A stretch of 43,927 nt of DNA from Candidatus Cloacimonadota bacterium. Its GTDB lineage: Bacteria > Cloacimonadota > Cloacimonadia > Cloacimonadales > JAMOQM01. The DNA lies in the NCBI GenBank assembly GCA_027064005.1, contig JAMOQM010000080.1:1-43927 (forward strand), given 5' to 3'. The notes beneath the pieces were generated by a model. It worked only from the letters and a program-made list of their open reading frames with translations. It was not told the DNA's origin and made no database searches. The position numbers were made by a program, and so were the translations under genes. How positions within the stretch are numbered: the stretch's first letter is position 1; every line of letters starts with the position of its first letter. This document shows, piece after piece, positions 1-10,958 of the stretch.

Positions 1-873
1 ATCGGGGTACCAAAAACTCTTTTTAGGACTAATTCCAAGCATCTGTATTCGATTGTAGAATTAGGAAGTAATCATCCGGGAGAAATTGCAATTTTAGCAA
101 AAATAGTTAATCCTGAAATCGGGATTATAACTTCGGTTGGAGCTTCTCACATTGAGTATTTTGGTTCGATTAAAAATATTTTAAATGAAAAATTATCACT
201 TTTGAACTATTCAAATATGAAGATAATTTCAGGAGACAATGATTTGTTATTTGAATCAAAACAAAATGCAATTACGGTTGGGAAAAATGAACGGAATGAT
301 TATCATTATAAGATTGTTTCTCAAGATTTTGAATCTACTAAAATTGAAATAGCTGATAATAAATATGACATTCCCACAATTGTGAATTCCAAAATAGAAG
401 ATGCTGCTTTAGCCATAGTTTGTGCAATTGTGGAAAAATATTCTCAGGAAGAAATACAAAAAAAATTAAATCTTGAGTTGGAAATTCCTCAAAGAATGGA
501 AATTATCAAATCAAATGGCCGAATTCTAATTGTTGATTGTTATAACGCCAATTATGATTCAATGAACTCGGCTATTAATTTTTGGAAAAGCTATAAAGCA
601 GAATTACCGCACGTTGCCTTTTTGGGAGATATGCTTGAGTTAGGTCGGGAATCGGAAAAATATCATAAAAAAATTGGAACTTCTTTATTAGGAATAAATA
701 ATAAAGTTTATTCAATAGGAAAGTTTTCAAAAGCATTTAATTCAATAAAACATTTTTCAAATGTTGACGAATTAATTGAGAAAATGAATTTTGTTTCGAT
801 TCCAAGAAATTCAGTTGTGCTTATTAAAGCATCACATAGTATTCATTTGGAAAAATTAATTAAAAGGTTGTAA
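1..873 (+). CDS. murF: UDP-N-acetylmuramoyl-tripeptide--D-alanyl-D-alanine ligase, 5'-truncated by window edge
   Basis: Frame is open from base 1 (IGVPKTLFRTNSKHLYSIVELGSNHPGEIAILAKIVNPEIGIITSVGASHIEYFG...), so the ORF-track start at 202 is internal. MurF-type motifs (ELGSNHPGEI, VGASHIEYFGS, DCYNANYDSM, LGDMLELG) and dcw context. Confidence 0.93.
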   Translation: MGVPKTLFRTNSKHLYSIVELGSNHPGEIAILAKIVNPEIGIITSVGASHIEYFGSIKNILNEKLSLLNYSNMKIISGDNDLLFESKQNAITVGKNERNDYHYKIVSQDFESTKIEIADNKYDIPTIVNSKIEDAALAIVCAIVEKYSQEEIQKKLNLELEIPQRMEIIKSNGRILIVDCYNANYDSMNSAINFWKSYKAELPHVAFLGDMLELGRESEKYHKKIGTSLLGINNKVYSIGKFSKAFNSIKHFSNVDELIEKMNFVSIPRNSVVLIKASHSIHLEKLIKRL

Positions 874-875
874 GT

Positions 876-1982
876 ATGTTATATCATCTTTTTTATCCAT
901 TAGCGAACTATAATATTATCTTTAATGTTTTCCGCTATGTTACATTTAGGTCAATTGCGGCTTTTTTAACAGCGTTTATTTTTGCTATCTTTCTCGGTCC
1001 GAAATTCATTAAATTGCTGAAAAAAAATAATGCCGTTGAGGAAGCAAGTGAGGTTCGTCCCGAATCTCATAAAAAGAAAGCCGGAACGCCGACAATGGGC
1101 GGACTAATAATTTTATCAGGTTTAATGCTCTCATCTCTATTATGGAATAATCTTACAAGCAGTTACATTTTACTTTTATATTTATCGGTTGGGATTTTAG
1201 GTGCATTGGGCTTTTTAGATGATTATTTAAAAAATTTCAAACATAAAAAAGACGGTTTAATTGCTCGTTATAAACTTTATGGACAAATTGGTTTGGGTTT
1301 GTTGGTAGGTTTATATCTTTATTACGATCCAAATTCTGTGAATATTGCAAAAGTATCGATCCCGTTTTTGAAGAATATTTTCCTTAATTTCGGAATATTT
1401 TTTGTGCCTTTTGTAATTTTTATGATAACGGCTACATCCAATGCTGTAAATTTGACGGACGGATTAGATGGAATGGCTGCCGGTAATGTGGGTTTGACAG
1501 CTTTAGGTTTAGCCGTTTTTTCTTATATGAAAGGTAATTTTAAATTGGCAACATATTTTAATTTGGATTATATTTCACAAGGTGGAGAATTAACTATATT
1601 TATTTTTGCTCTTATCGGAACGATTCTCGGATTTCTTTGGTATAATACTCATCCTGCTGAAATTTTTATGGGTGATACCGGTTCTTTGGCTTTAGGAGGA
1701 ATTTTAGCGGTTATAACAATCTTATTAAGAGAAGAAATTGTTTTTGGAATTATGGGCTTTGTTTTTGTCGTTGAAGCTGCATCATCGCTTATTCAGAGAT
1801 ATTATTTTAAATACACGCGAAGAAAATTTGGAAAAGGTAATGAAATAAGATTTTTTTTAAAAGCACCTATACATCATCATTATGAAGAAAAAGGAATGTC
1901 TGAGCAAAAAATAGTTATTCGATCATGGATATTAACCACATTATTTGTTGCAATTGGATTAATAACATTAAAGGTAAGATAG
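876..1982 (+). CDS. mraY: Phospho-N-acetylmuramoyl-pentapeptide-transferase
   Basis: Multi-TM protein with KKKAGTPTMGGL, FLDDYLK, NLTDGLDGMAAG, FMGDTGSLALGG, APIHHHYE motifs. Confidence 0.97.
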   Translation: MLYHLFYPLANYNIIFNVFRYVTFRSIAAFLTAFIFAIFLGPKFIKLLKKNNAVEEASEVRPESHKKKAGTPTMGGLIILSGLMLSSLLWNNLTSSYILLLYLSVGILGALGFLDDYLKNFKHKKDGLIARYKLYGQIGLGLLVGLYLYYDPNSVNIAKVSIPFLKNIFLNFGIFFVPFVIFMITATSNAVNLTDGLDGMAAGNVGLTALGLAVFSYMKGNFKLATYFNLDYISQGGELTIFIFALIGTILGFLWYNTHPAEIFMGDTGSLALGGILAVITILLREEIVFGIMGFVFVVEAASSLIQRYYFKYTRRKFGKGNEIRFFLKAPIHHHYEEKGMSEQKIVIRSWILTTLFVAIGLITLKVR

Positions 1983-3341
1983 ATGAAAATTGAAGGAAAA
2001 TTATTTGGAATTGTTGGTGCGGCAAGATCTGGTTTGGCTGTCGCAAATAAGATTACTTCTTTAGGGGGAAAAGTTTTTATAACTGATTCTAAAGATGAAA
2101 AATCGGTAATTAATGCAGATTTAATAAAAGAAAAATACGATTGCGAATTTGGAGAAAACAGCGATAAAATATTTAAATGTGATTATATTTTAATTAGTCC
2201 CGGTGTGCCTCGAAAAATTCCAATTATAAAAAAAGCGATAGAAAAAGGGATTGAAGTTATAAATGATATTGAACTTTTTTATCGTCTAAAATATCCTGAA
2301 ACTGAAATAATTGCCGTTACCGGTTCTAATGGTAAAAGTACAACCGTTTCATTAATTCAACACATTTTTGATAAATCTCAATTCAAATCAATTTTAGCCG
2401 GAAATATTGGAACGCCGATTAGTATTTTTCCTATTGAACATCCGGGAATAGATTTTGCTGTTTTGGAATTGAGTAGTTTTCAAATTGAGAGTCTTATTAA
2501 ATTCAAAGCTGACGTAGCTATTTTATTAAATATTACTCCTGATCATCTCAATAGATATAAAGATATGGAAGATTACGCTACAACGAAATTTGGAATATTT
2601 AAAAACCAGACTAATAATGATTTGGCGGTAATTTGTTCAGATGATAAAGAAATTGAAAAGAACATGATTTCTTTAGAATCGGAGAAGCAGGAATTTTCCT
2701 ATTTTAATGAAAAAGATGCTTATTTTAAAGATAATAAAATATGGATAAATAATAAATATCTACAACATAAGTTTGATTTATCTAAAACGTCTTTTATAGG
2801 AATTCATAATATTTATGACGCAATGGCTGCAATTTTGGCAGTTTCTAAATTTATTAATGATCCTGCAATTATTCAAAACGCTTTGGAAACTTTTCAACCT
2901 TTGGAACATAGAATGGAGTTTGTTACTTCAATCGATGGCATTAAATTTTACAATGATTCCAAAGCAACAAATACCGATGCTGTTCATTTTGCCTTAAATT
3001 CATTTAATGAAAGAGTAAATATAATACTTGGCGGTTCTGATAAAGGAGAAGATTTTGGCGTTTTAACCGATGATCTTAATCAAAAAGCTGATAAAATCTT
3101 TTTGATTGGAGCAACGAGAAGAAAAATGTTGGACGAATTCATCGGAGTAAAAAGAGATATAATTTTGTGTGCTGATTTAGAGGATTCAATTGAAAAAGCT
3201 TTTTATCTAGCAAAAAAAAACGGGGTGGTTATTTTATCGCCGGCATGTGCAAGTTTTGATATGTTTGATGATTTTGAGGACCGCGGAAATAAATTTAAAG
3301 AAATTGTTTGGAAAATAAAAGAAGGGATTATTGATGTTTAA
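1983..3341 (+). CDS. murD: UDP-N-acetylmuramoylalanine--D-glutamate ligase
   Basis: Mur ligase motifs ITGSNGKST-like (VTGSNGKSTT), LELSSFQIE, NITPDHLNRY, NDSKATNTDA, LSPACASFDMF. Confidence 0.96.
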   Translation: MKIEGKLFGIVGAARSGLAVANKITSLGGKVFITDSKDEKSVINADLIKEKYDCEFGENSDKIFKCDYILISPGVPRKIPIIKKAIEKGIEVINDIELFYRLKYPETEIIAVTGSNGKSTTVSLIQHIFDKSQFKSILAGNIGTPISIFPIEHPGIDFAVLELSSFQIESLIKFKADVAILLNITPDHLNRYKDMEDYATTKFGIFKNQTNNDLAVICSDDKEIEKNMISLESEKQEFSYFNEKDAYFKDNKIWINNKYLQHKFDLSKTSFIGIHNIYDAMAAILAVSKFINDPAIIQNALETFQPLEHRMEFVTSIDGIKFYNDSKATNTDAVHFALNSFNERVNIILGGSDKGEDFGVLTDDLNQKADKIFLIGATRRKMLDEFIGVKRDIILCADLEDSIEKAFYLAKKNGVVILSPACASFDMFDDFEDRGNKFKEIVWKIKEGIIDV

Positions 3342-4494
3342 AGCAGATAAACAAGTATATTTTTCGCAACCAAATCAAATGTTGATTGTGATTTATGTTT
3401 TATTATCATTATTCGGTTCTTTTATATTTTTTGATATTAGCACCAATAATGTTGCTTTAAAACCGATTATTAAACAAATAATTTGGTTAATGTCAGGTTT
3501 TTCGTTCGTTTTTATTATTTTGAGATATAATTTAGCATTTAAAATTGAAAAAATTTTCAATAAAAAAATTATTTATTTTCTGCTTTTATTTTCCTATATT
3601 TTGTTATTTTGGGTGTTAAATAAAGGCGTTGTTGTGAATGGAGCAAAAAGATGGATAAATATCTTTGGAATTTCCTTCCAACCAAGCTCTTTAATTATGC
3701 TTATCTTGATAATGTATTATGCCGAGATGTTATCAAGAAAAGTAGAACTTATTAGAAGTAAAAAATTTAGTGATATCGTAAAGGTTTTTGCCTTACCTTC
3801 CATCATTACAGGAATCATATTCATTCTTATTTTTAAAGAAAAACATTTAAGCATCTTATTAATCACATCTGCAACTATTTTTACTATGATTTATGTTGCC
3901 GGACTTCGAAAGCGATATTTTTTATCTATAATATTAATCGGTATTCTTGGGTTGGGACTTATTTTATTCGGTTCTTCCAAGAAAAATTATCGTAATGAAA
4001 GAATTAATCTTTGGAAAAAATATAACTTCTTTTTAAGAAAATATAACGATTATGATAAGATTAGCGTTTCTTCACGACAAGTTAAGGAAAGCTTAATTGC
4101 AATTACTGCCGGAGGTCTGGCAGGTAAAGGATTTTCCGGTGGAAGAAGCAAATATAAATTTTTATCGGAAGTAACTTCCGATTACATTTTTTCAATTGTG
4201 AATGAAGAGTTTGGTTTTATTGCCGGAACATTAGTTATTATCGGCTATTTATTTATTTTCTTGTTTTCAATACAATCTGTAGGATTTCATGAAAGTCTAT
4301 ATTTAAAATTTCTAACTATTGGAATATCTATGCTTATTTTTTATACGGTTTTGGTTAACATTGGGGTTGCTACTTCTTTATTACCATCAACCGGAGTACC
4401 TTTGCCTTTTTTAAGTTACGGTGGAACCGCTTTCTGGATAAACAGCATCGAATTGGGCATTTTAACTAATTTAACAAAGAAGACTAAAATATGA
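3334..4494 (+). CDS. ftsW: Peptidoglycan glycosyltransferase FtsW (SEDS family)
   Basis: SEDS features: KRWINIFGISFQPSS, LLPSTGVPLPFLSYGGTA; position between murD and murG. ATG at 3334 preferred over TTG at 3331. Confidence 0.92.
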   Translation: MFKADKQVYFSQPNQMLIVIYVLLSLFGSFIFFDISTNNVALKPIIKQIIWLMSGFSFVFIILRYNLAFKIEKIFNKKIIYFLLLFSYILLFWVLNKGVVVNGAKRWINIFGISFQPSSLIMLILIMYYAEMLSRKVELIRSKKFSDIVKVFALPSIITGIIFILIFKEKHLSILLITSATIFTMIYVAGLRKRYFLSIILIGILGLGLILFGSSKKNYRNERINLWKKYNFFLRKYNDYDKISVSSRQVKESLIAITAGGLAGKGFSGGRSKYKFLSEVTSDYIFSIVNEEFGFIAGTLVIIGYLFIFLFSIQSVGFHESLYLKFLTIGISMLIFYTVLVNIGVATSLLPSTGVPLPFLSYGGTAFWINSIELGILTNLTKKTKI

Positions 4495-5567
4495 AACAAA
4501 ACATTATCATTGCCGGTGGAGGAACGGGTGGGCATATTTCTCCTGCAATTTCAATTGCCAAAGAGTTGGAAAAATTAGGTTACAATATAATTTATGTTGG
4601 TAATAAAAATAGTATGGAAGAACGGATTGCTCATAAAAATAATATTAAATTTTGTAAAATCAATGTTCAAAAATTATTTCGGAAATTTACTGTCAAACAT
4701 GTCCTCTTTCCTTTTAAATTGGTGGCATCAATAAAAAAATCTATAGATATAATTATTGAAAATAAAGCTATTGCCTTCATTGGAACCGGAGGTTTTGTAA
4801 GCGGACCGGTAGGATTTGCCGCTCATTTGATGAGATTGCCTATATTTTTACAAGAACAAAACAGTTTCCCGGGACTTACCACCAGAAAATTATCAAAATA
4901 TGCAGAAATGATTTTTTTAGGAAATAAAGGAGCGGAAAAATATTTCAAAAAAGAAAAGATTATCTTTTCAGGAAATCCAATAAATAGTACAGAATCGACA
5001 TTAAGCAAAGAAGAAATTTTGCAAAAAATTAATTTTAATCCCAGCAACAAAACTATTTTTGTGATGGGGGGGAGTCAAGGATCAAAAACTCTGAATGATA
5101 TTTTGGAAAAAATATTGCCCGAAATTCTCAAACAAAATTTTAATGTCATTTGGCAAGTTGGGAAAAATAATAAAGATTTGATTGAAAAATATTCTCACAA
5201 AGATAATCTTTACCTTTTTGATTTTTCTTATGAAATTAATCGGTTTTATAAAATTTCCGATTTATTAATTTCACGGGCAGGTGCTTTGACTTTGAGTGAG
5301 ATTGAATATTTTAAAGTTCCATCCTTGTTAATTCCATATCCTCACGCAGCCGGGAATCATCAATATCATAATGCTGTTGAAATGAAGAATAAAGGCCTTT
5401 CCGAGATTATTTCCGAGAAGGAATTAAATCCTGAAATTTTAATTGATAAGATAAAATTAATGTTAAAAAATTCGGATAAATATCTTCCTAACTTTCCTGA
5501 GGTTAAAAATTCTTCTCTGATAATTTCTCAATATATTAATAATTCGTTGAAGAGGATAAAATGGTAA
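4491..5567 (+). CDS. murG: UDP-N-acetylglucosamine--N-acetylmuramyl-(pentapeptide) pyrophosphoryl-undecaprenol GlcNAc transferase
   Basis: GGGTGGHISPA, GTGGFVSGPV, QEQNSFPGLTTR, SRAGALTLSEI motifs. Confidence 0.97.
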   Translation: MKQNIIIAGGGTGGHISPAISIAKELEKLGYNIIYVGNKNSMEERIAHKNNIKFCKINVQKLFRKFTVKHVLFPFKLVASIKKSIDIIIENKAIAFIGTGGFVSGPVGFAAHLMRLPIFLQEQNSFPGLTTRKLSKYAEMIFLGNKGAEKYFKKEKIIFSGNPINSTESTLSKEEILQKINFNPSNKTIFVMGGSQGSKTLNDILEKILPEILKQNFNVIWQVGKNNKDLIEKYSHKDNLYLFDFSYEINRFYKISDLLISRAGALTLSEIEYFKVPSLLIPYPHAAGNHQYHNAVEMKNKGLSEIISEKELNPEILIDKIKLMLKNSDKYLPNFPEVKNSSLIISQYINNSLKRIKW

Positions 5568-6913
5568 AAAGTATTTTGTTTTTGGGTGTTGGTGGAATTG
5601 GTATGAGTTCTTTGGCTAAATATATGCTAAATAAAGGATATAAAGTCTATGGATATGACCGTAATTTTTCAGAACTAATTAAAAAATTAGAAAACCTTGG
5701 AATGAATTTTGTTGATGCAGAGAAAATCATGGAATCTTCTTTCATTTCAAAAATAGATTTAATTGTCAGGACTTCAGCTATAAAAGAAAATGCCGATATT
5801 TTAAAAGAAAGTAAACGACAAAATGTACCGGTTATAAAAAGATCAAAATTATTGGGTCAAATATGCTCTTTTGGACATCAAATTTGTTTAGCCGGAACTC
5901 ATGGTAAAACAACTACAACTTCGATGACCTCAAAAATTTTCGAAACCGCAAATTTGAAACCTACCGTCTTTGTCGGTGGAGAAATGATTGATTTGGACGA
6001 TAATTTTCTCAAAGGTAATGATAATATTTTTGTTGTCGAAGCTGATGAATACGATAGATCATTTCATGATTTACGTCCCATGATTGGCGGAATTACAAAT
6101 ATTGAAGAAGATCATCTGGATATTTATAAAAATTTGCAAGATATAAAAGAAAGTTTTATGGAGTTTGCGTCTAAAATTCCTTTTTATGGTTGTCTAATTT
6201 TACCGTCGGATTTATCTTTTATCCAAGAATTTAAAAAAAATATGCTTTGTAAAGTTGAAACTTTTGGGTTTAGTGAAAAATCGAATTGGACAGTAAAGAA
6301 CATCAAAAAAATCGGATTTTCCGTTAAATTTGACGTAAAGCATAATGACGAATTTTATACAACAATAGAATTACCTACAATCGGAGAACATAATATTTTA
6401 GATGCTTTGATAGCGATTGCAGTTTCCTATAATTATGGAATAGACAAAAAATCTATCAAAACAGGATTAAAAAATTATCAAGGTGTAAAAAGGCGATTAC
6501 AAAAATTGGGGAATAAAAAAAATGTTTTATTTTTAGATGATTATGCCCATCATCCGTCAGAAATATCAGCAACTTTAACCGCATTAAAAGCAAATGTTAA
6601 GCAAAGAATTGTTACTATTTTTCAACCGCATTTATTTTCTCGGACTCGTGATTTTTATGAAGAATTTGCCAAAAAATTATCAATTGCCGATTATATTATT
6701 CTAACTGAAATTTATCCTGCCAGAGAAAAACCAATCGAAAACGTAAATTCAAAAATGATAGCCGATTTGATTGAAAAAGACGTAGTTGTTACAAAAGATA
6801 AAAATGAATTATTTGATAAAATTAATGAAATTATTCAACCGAATGATATTGTGATAAGTCTTGGTGCAGGAACAATATCCAAATGGATGCATGAGTTTTA
6901 TGAAAAATATTGA
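5561..6913 (+). CDS. murC: UDP-N-acetylmuramate--L-alanine ligase
   Basis: GVGGIGMSSLA, AGTHGKTTTTSM, EADEYDRSFHDL, DDYAHHPSEI, FQPHLFSRT motifs. Confidence 0.97.
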   Translation: MVKSILFLGVGGIGMSSLAKYMLNKGYKVYGYDRNFSELIKKLENLGMNFVDAEKIMESSFISKIDLIVRTSAIKENADILKESKRQNVPVIKRSKLLGQICSFGHQICLAGTHGKTTTTSMTSKIFETANLKPTVFVGGEMIDLDDNFLKGNDNIFVVEADEYDRSFHDLRPMIGGITNIEEDHLDIYKNLQDIKESFMEFASKIPFYGCLILPSDLSFIQEFKKNMLCKVETFGFSEKSNWTVKNIKKIGFSVKFDVKHNDEFYTTIELPTIGEHNILDALIAIAVSYNYGIDKKSIKTGLKNYQGVKRRLQKLGNKKNVLFLDDYAHHPSEISATLTALKANVKQRIVTIFQPHLFSRTRDFYEEFAKKLSIADYIILTEIYPAREKPIENVNSKMIADLIEKDVVVTKDKNELFDKINEIIQPNDIVISLGAGTISKWMHEFYEKY

Positions 6914-7748
6914 TTGTTTAATTTCTAAAGTTGATTTGAAAGAGTTAAGCCATCTTAAAGTTGGTTCAATGGCGGATGTGTATTTTCCTAAAAGCTATGA
7001 AGATTTAAAATTAATTTATGAAAAATTTGGTGATGAAGAAAAATTCCCAATCGGAGGTGGATCTAATACTCTATTTAAAGATGAACACAACAAGATATTG
7101 ATTTCAGATAAATTTTTACCAAAGAAAATAAAAATTGCAGGAAATATCATCAAAGTATCTTCTAATTATAATATTAATGCTTTTCTAATGAAAATGGCTG
7201 CAAATAATTTGGGTGGGTTAGAATTTTTAGCCGGAATCCCGGCAAATATTGGTGGACTGACATTTATGAATGCCGGAGCTAATAACAAGGAAATCTTTCA
7301 ATTTATAGATTCTGTCCTAGTTTTAGAAAATTCAGGAAAGCAAAGATTGTTTAGAAAAGATGAATTAAATTTGAACTATAGATGCTCAAATATTAGAGGT
7401 TTTATTTTGGAGGTAAATTTCAAATTAGATATTGATTCAAAAGAAAATATTATGAAGAAAATCGCCATGAATATCATGAAAAGAAAAAATTCTCAACCAA
7501 TTACAAAACCTAATCTCGGATGTTTTTTTAAAAACCCAAGTGGAAGTTCTGCCGGAAAATTAATTGATGATTTAGGATTAAAAGGACTTCAGGTCGGTGA
7601 TGCGATTGTCTCTGATAAACATGCAAATTTTATTATCAATAATGGAAATGCCTCATTTCAAAACATTATTTATTTGACAGAATTGATTAAGCAAAAAGTA
7701 ATAAATCAATTTAATATAAAATTGGAATTGGAGATTAAAATTGTTTAA
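6900..7748 (+). CDS. murB: UDP-N-acetylenolpyruvoylglucosamine reductase
   Basis: GGGSNTL, AGIPANIGGLTFMNAGA, YRCSNIR, CFFKNP..SAGKLIDDLGLKG. Start placed at ATG 6900 (MKNIDCL) overlapping the murC end, rather than the ORF-track 6861. Confidence 0.93.
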   Translation: MKNIDCLISKVDLKELSHLKVGSMADVYFPKSYEDLKLIYEKFGDEEKFPIGGGSNTLFKDEHNKILISDKFLPKKIKIAGNIIKVSSNYNINAFLMKMAANNLGGLEFLAGIPANIGGLTFMNAGANNKEIFQFIDSVLVLENSGKQRLFRKDELNLNYRCSNIRGFILEVNFKLDIDSKENIMKKIAMNIMKRKNSQPITKPNLGCFFKNPSGSSAGKLIDDLGLKGLQVGDAIVSDKHANFIINNGNASFQNIIYLTELIKQKVINQFNIKLELEIKIV

Positions 7749-8520
7749 TAAAAAAAATAGAGGTTATGCTTTAATTAAAAGAAGAGGGAATTTTCGCTAC
7801 TTTGTAAGATTTTTCCTATTTGTTTCAACAATCGGCATAATTTCTTTTTTCGGATATAATCAATTGCAAAAAATGGATTATTTTAATGTTCGCAAAATTA
7901 TAATTAAAGGTAATCAAAATGTACCAAACCAATATATTTATGAGTTTGTTAAAAAATACAAGGGCCTCAATATTTTTAAATGCAAAAGATATAAAATTGC
8001 CGATGATTTATCCGGAATTGTAAGAATAAAATCTGTCAGTGTCAGTAAAAAATTACCATCTACTTTGGTGATAACTATTAATGAAAATAAGGCAAAATTT
8101 ATTCTAAAAACGAGAGATGGATTTCTTATCCCTGTTTCAAAAAATAATATAATCTTAGACAATGCCGAATTTTATATTGATGATAATGCTCCGATAATTG
8201 ATGTTTCTACAAGTTTGGATAGTATAAAAGTCGGGAGCGTTTACCAAGATAGTTTATTTGAAAAAATAAAAAAAATACATAAAAAAATGTTTGAAGTGCA
8301 AAATATGATTGTTAATAGAATTTCAGAATACTCTCTTACCAAAGATAATAATTTAATTTTTACCTTAGACAACGGAGTCAAAGTAATTCCGGATACTTCT
8401 CAAGTTAAGGAAACTCTTGATAAATTGACTTTTGCATTACTGAATTCATACGTAAAAAAATATCAAACTATTGACTTGAGATATAGCGAAATTGGTGTGA
8501 TAACATCGGAGGAAAAATGA
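7741..8520 (+). CDS. ftsQ: Cell division protein FtsQ/DivIB family (POTRA-containing)
   Basis: Short N-terminus with one TM, POTRA-like segment (YFNVRKIIIKGNQNVPNQYI...), position between murB and ftsA; probable TTG start overlapping murB. Confidence 0.8.
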   Translation: MFNKKNRGYALIKRRGNFRYFVRFFLFVSTIGIISFFGYNQLQKMDYFNVRKIIIKGNQNVPNQYIYEFVKKYKGLNIFKCKRYKIADDLSGIVRIKSVSVSKKLPSTLVITINENKAKFILKTRDGFLIPVSKNNIILDNAEFYIDDNAPIIDVSTSLDSIKVGSVYQDSLFEKIKKIHKKMFEVQNMIVNRISEYSLTKDNNLIFTLDNGVKVIPDTSQVKETLDKLTFALLNSYVKKYQTIDLRYSEIGVITSEEK

Positions 8521-9788
8521 GCGAATTATCGATAATTACTGCTTTGGATTTAGGTTCTTCAAGTATAAAAGTTCTTATTGCCGGCATTACAGAAGATTTT
8601 CATCTTGAAATATTAGGAAAATCAGAGGTTAAAACCCCTAAAAATTCATTTAATAGAGGTAAAATTCAAGATATTTCTAAAACGGCGAATGAAATTAGAG
8701 TGGCAATTAGTAAGGCTGAAGAAGATGCCAAAACTAAAGCTCAAAACATTTATTTGTCTATTTCAGGTGAGTTTTTACGTAGTGAAAATACTTCTAAAAA
8801 AATTAGTCTTAGTGATACAGCCAAAATTATTACAACTGAAGATGTTGAAAATTTGAGAAGAACAACAACAAGCTATTTGATTAGGCAGAAAGGTCATGAT
8901 AATGAAATTGTTATTCATGATATTCCGCAATCTTATAATGTGGACGAACAAGAAGGAATTAAAAATCCGGTGGATATGTCCGGATATTCTTTAGAAAATC
9001 ATCTTCACGTTATTATGGCTTCAGAAAATCCCTATCAAAATATAATTAGAACAATTGAAAAAGCCGGCTATTCAATTAAACAAGCGGTTGCTTCTCAATT
9101 AGCGTCTTCAATTTCCGTATTGGAAGACCAGGAAAGGGATCTCGGAGTAATATTATTGGATATCGGAGCCGGTACAACAGATATTTCCGTTTATTTGAAA
9201 GGTAATATGAAATTTTCTAAAGTAATACCTTTGGGCGGAAATGATATTACAAATGATTTAACAATTGGACTTAGAACTTCGACAGAATTTTCAGAGAAAA
9301 TTAAAATTAAAAACGGATCATTAAAACCTTCTTTAAAAAATAAAGATGAGGAAATAGAAATTCAAGGTATTGCCGGAAGACAAGTAGTGAAGAAAAAATT
9401 AAGTTTTATTTATCAAATTATTTATTATAGATCTGATGAGATTTTGGAAAAAGCTTATCAAGATGTTATGAAAAGTACAAATACAAATTTAATTAATGCA
9501 GGTTTAGTTCTTACTGGAGGAACGTCACTTATGAATAATATAGGTATGTTTGCCGAAGAAAAATTTAACCTTCCAACCCGAATCGGTTATCCGAAAATAG
9601 ATAGAATAACTAATGATATTAAAGAGCTGAAAAGCCCAAAATATGCAACAGCTATTGGTCTTTTATATTTTGGACTTGACTCTTTTAAGTCAAAAGAAAT
9701 AAAAATATCGAAAATGAAATCTGAAAATAATATAAATTTTAAAGGTATCTTTACTAAAATGAAAAATTTTATTAAAGAGCTTTCATAG
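8517..9788 (+). CDS. ftsA: Cell division protein FtsA
   Basis: Actin-fold motifs ALDLGSSSIKVLI, LLDIGAGTTDISVY, LTGGTSLMNNI; immediately before ftsZ. Confidence 0.95.
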   Translation: MSELSIITALDLGSSSIKVLIAGITEDFHLEILGKSEVKTPKNSFNRGKIQDISKTANEIRVAISKAEEDAKTKAQNIYLSISGEFLRSENTSKKISLSDTAKIITTEDVENLRRTTTSYLIRQKGHDNEIVIHDIPQSYNVDEQEGIKNPVDMSGYSLENHLHVIMASENPYQNIIRTIEKAGYSIKQAVASQLASSISVLEDQERDLGVILLDIGAGTTDISVYLKGNMKFSKVIPLGGNDITNDLTIGLRTSTEFSEKIKIKNGSLKPSLKNKDEEIEIQGIAGRQVVKKKLSFIYQIIYYRSDEILEKAYQDVMKSTNTNLINAGLVLTGGTSLMNNIGMFAEEKFNLPTRIGYPKIDRITNDIKELKSPKYATAIGLLYFGLDSFKSKEIKISKMKSENNINFKGIFTKMKNFIKELS

Positions 9789-9800
9789 TTAGGAGGAATT

Positions 9801-10958
9801 ATGATAAATATTGATAATGATGACTTATTCCCTGATGTATTAATTAAAGTTTTAGGTGTTGGTGGAGGCGGTGGAAATGCTGTCGAAACAATGATTAAAA
9901 ATAAATTGTCAAAAGTAGAATTTATTGTAGCAAATACCGATTTAAGTGATTTGAAAAATTCCAGTGCGAAAATTAAAGTTCAAATTGGGAAAAAAGTAAC
10001 TCGCGGTCGCGGTGCCGGAACTAATCCTGAAAAAGGAAGATTAGCTGCTGAAGAAAGTGAAGACGAAATTAAGAAAATTTTGCAAGGTGCAAATTTGTTG
10101 ATTTTATCCGCCGGAATGGGTGGAGGTACCGGAACCGGAGCAACGCCGGTGATTGCTAAAATTGCTCAAGAAATGAATATTCTAACTTTGGGAATTGTTA
10201 ATACTCCTTTTAAACACGAAGGTGTTTTGAGAAATAAAAGAGCTGAAGAAGGAATAATTGAATTAAAAAAATATATTGATACTTTATTGATAATCCCAAA
10301 TGATAAATTATCTTCAATATATAAGCAAATGTCATTATTTGATGCTTTCCAAAAAGCAAATGAGGTCCTTTATCAAGCTACAGAATCAATTGTTGATATT
10401 ATCAATACCAATGGTGCTATTAATGTCGATTTTGCCGATGTTGAGACTACTTTGAACAATAAAGGATTTGCTTTATTCGGAATTGGAGAATCAAAATTTG
10501 AGAAAGATAGTGATAATAAGGCAAAAGCAATTGAAGCTGCAAATGCTGCTATTAATAATCCGCTTTTGGAAGATATCACTTTATCTTCATGTAAAGGTCT
10601 GCTAATTAACGTTGCTTCTGATTTTAATTTGGGAATGCAAGATTTTGATGCAATTATGGAAGTAATTACTAATGAAGCCGGTGGAACTCCAAATATTATT
10701 CAAGGTGTAGTTCTTGATGAAAAATATAAAGATAAAATCCGCGTCTCAATTATCGCTACAGGTCTGCATAATGAAAAATTTGAAAAAACAGATAATGAAG
10801 ATAATGTCTCTGTTATGAAAGCAAGTAGCGAAGATGATGATTTTAAAAGAATTAAGATGAATACACAACAAAAATCGACTCGCATAGAACCGGATTATCC
10901 AAAAATAGATAACGAAAATTATGATGTTCCGGCTTTTGCAAGAAAAGTAATTGATTAA
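9801..10958 (+). CDS. ftsZ: Cell division protein FtsZ
   Basis: Tubulin signature GGGTGTG, NTDLSDL, IPNDKL; conserved C-terminal DVPAFARK tail; strong AGGAGG ribosome-binding site just upstream. Confidence 0.97.
   Translation: MINIDNDDLFPDVLIKVLGVGGGGGNAVETMIKNKLSKVEFIVANTDLSDLKNSSAKIKVQIGKKVTRGRGAGTNPEKGRLAAEESEDEIKKILQGANLLILSAGMGGGTGTGATPVIAKIAQEMNILTLGIVNTPFKHEGVLRNKRAEEGIIELKKYIDTLLIIPNDKLSSIYKQMSLFDAFQKANEVLYQATESIVDIINTNGAINVDFADVETTLNNKGFALFGIGESKFEKDSDNKAKAIEAANAAINNPLLEDITLSSCKGLLINVASDFNLGMQDFDAIMEVITNEAGGTPNIIQGVVLDEKYKDKIRVSIIATGLHNEKFEKTDNEDNVSVMKASSEDDDFKRIKMNTQQKSTRIEPDYPKIDNENYDVPAFARKVID

Noticed and set aside
2815-2997. 60-aa ORF inside murD in another frame
   Set aside because: Fully nested in murD; composition artefact.
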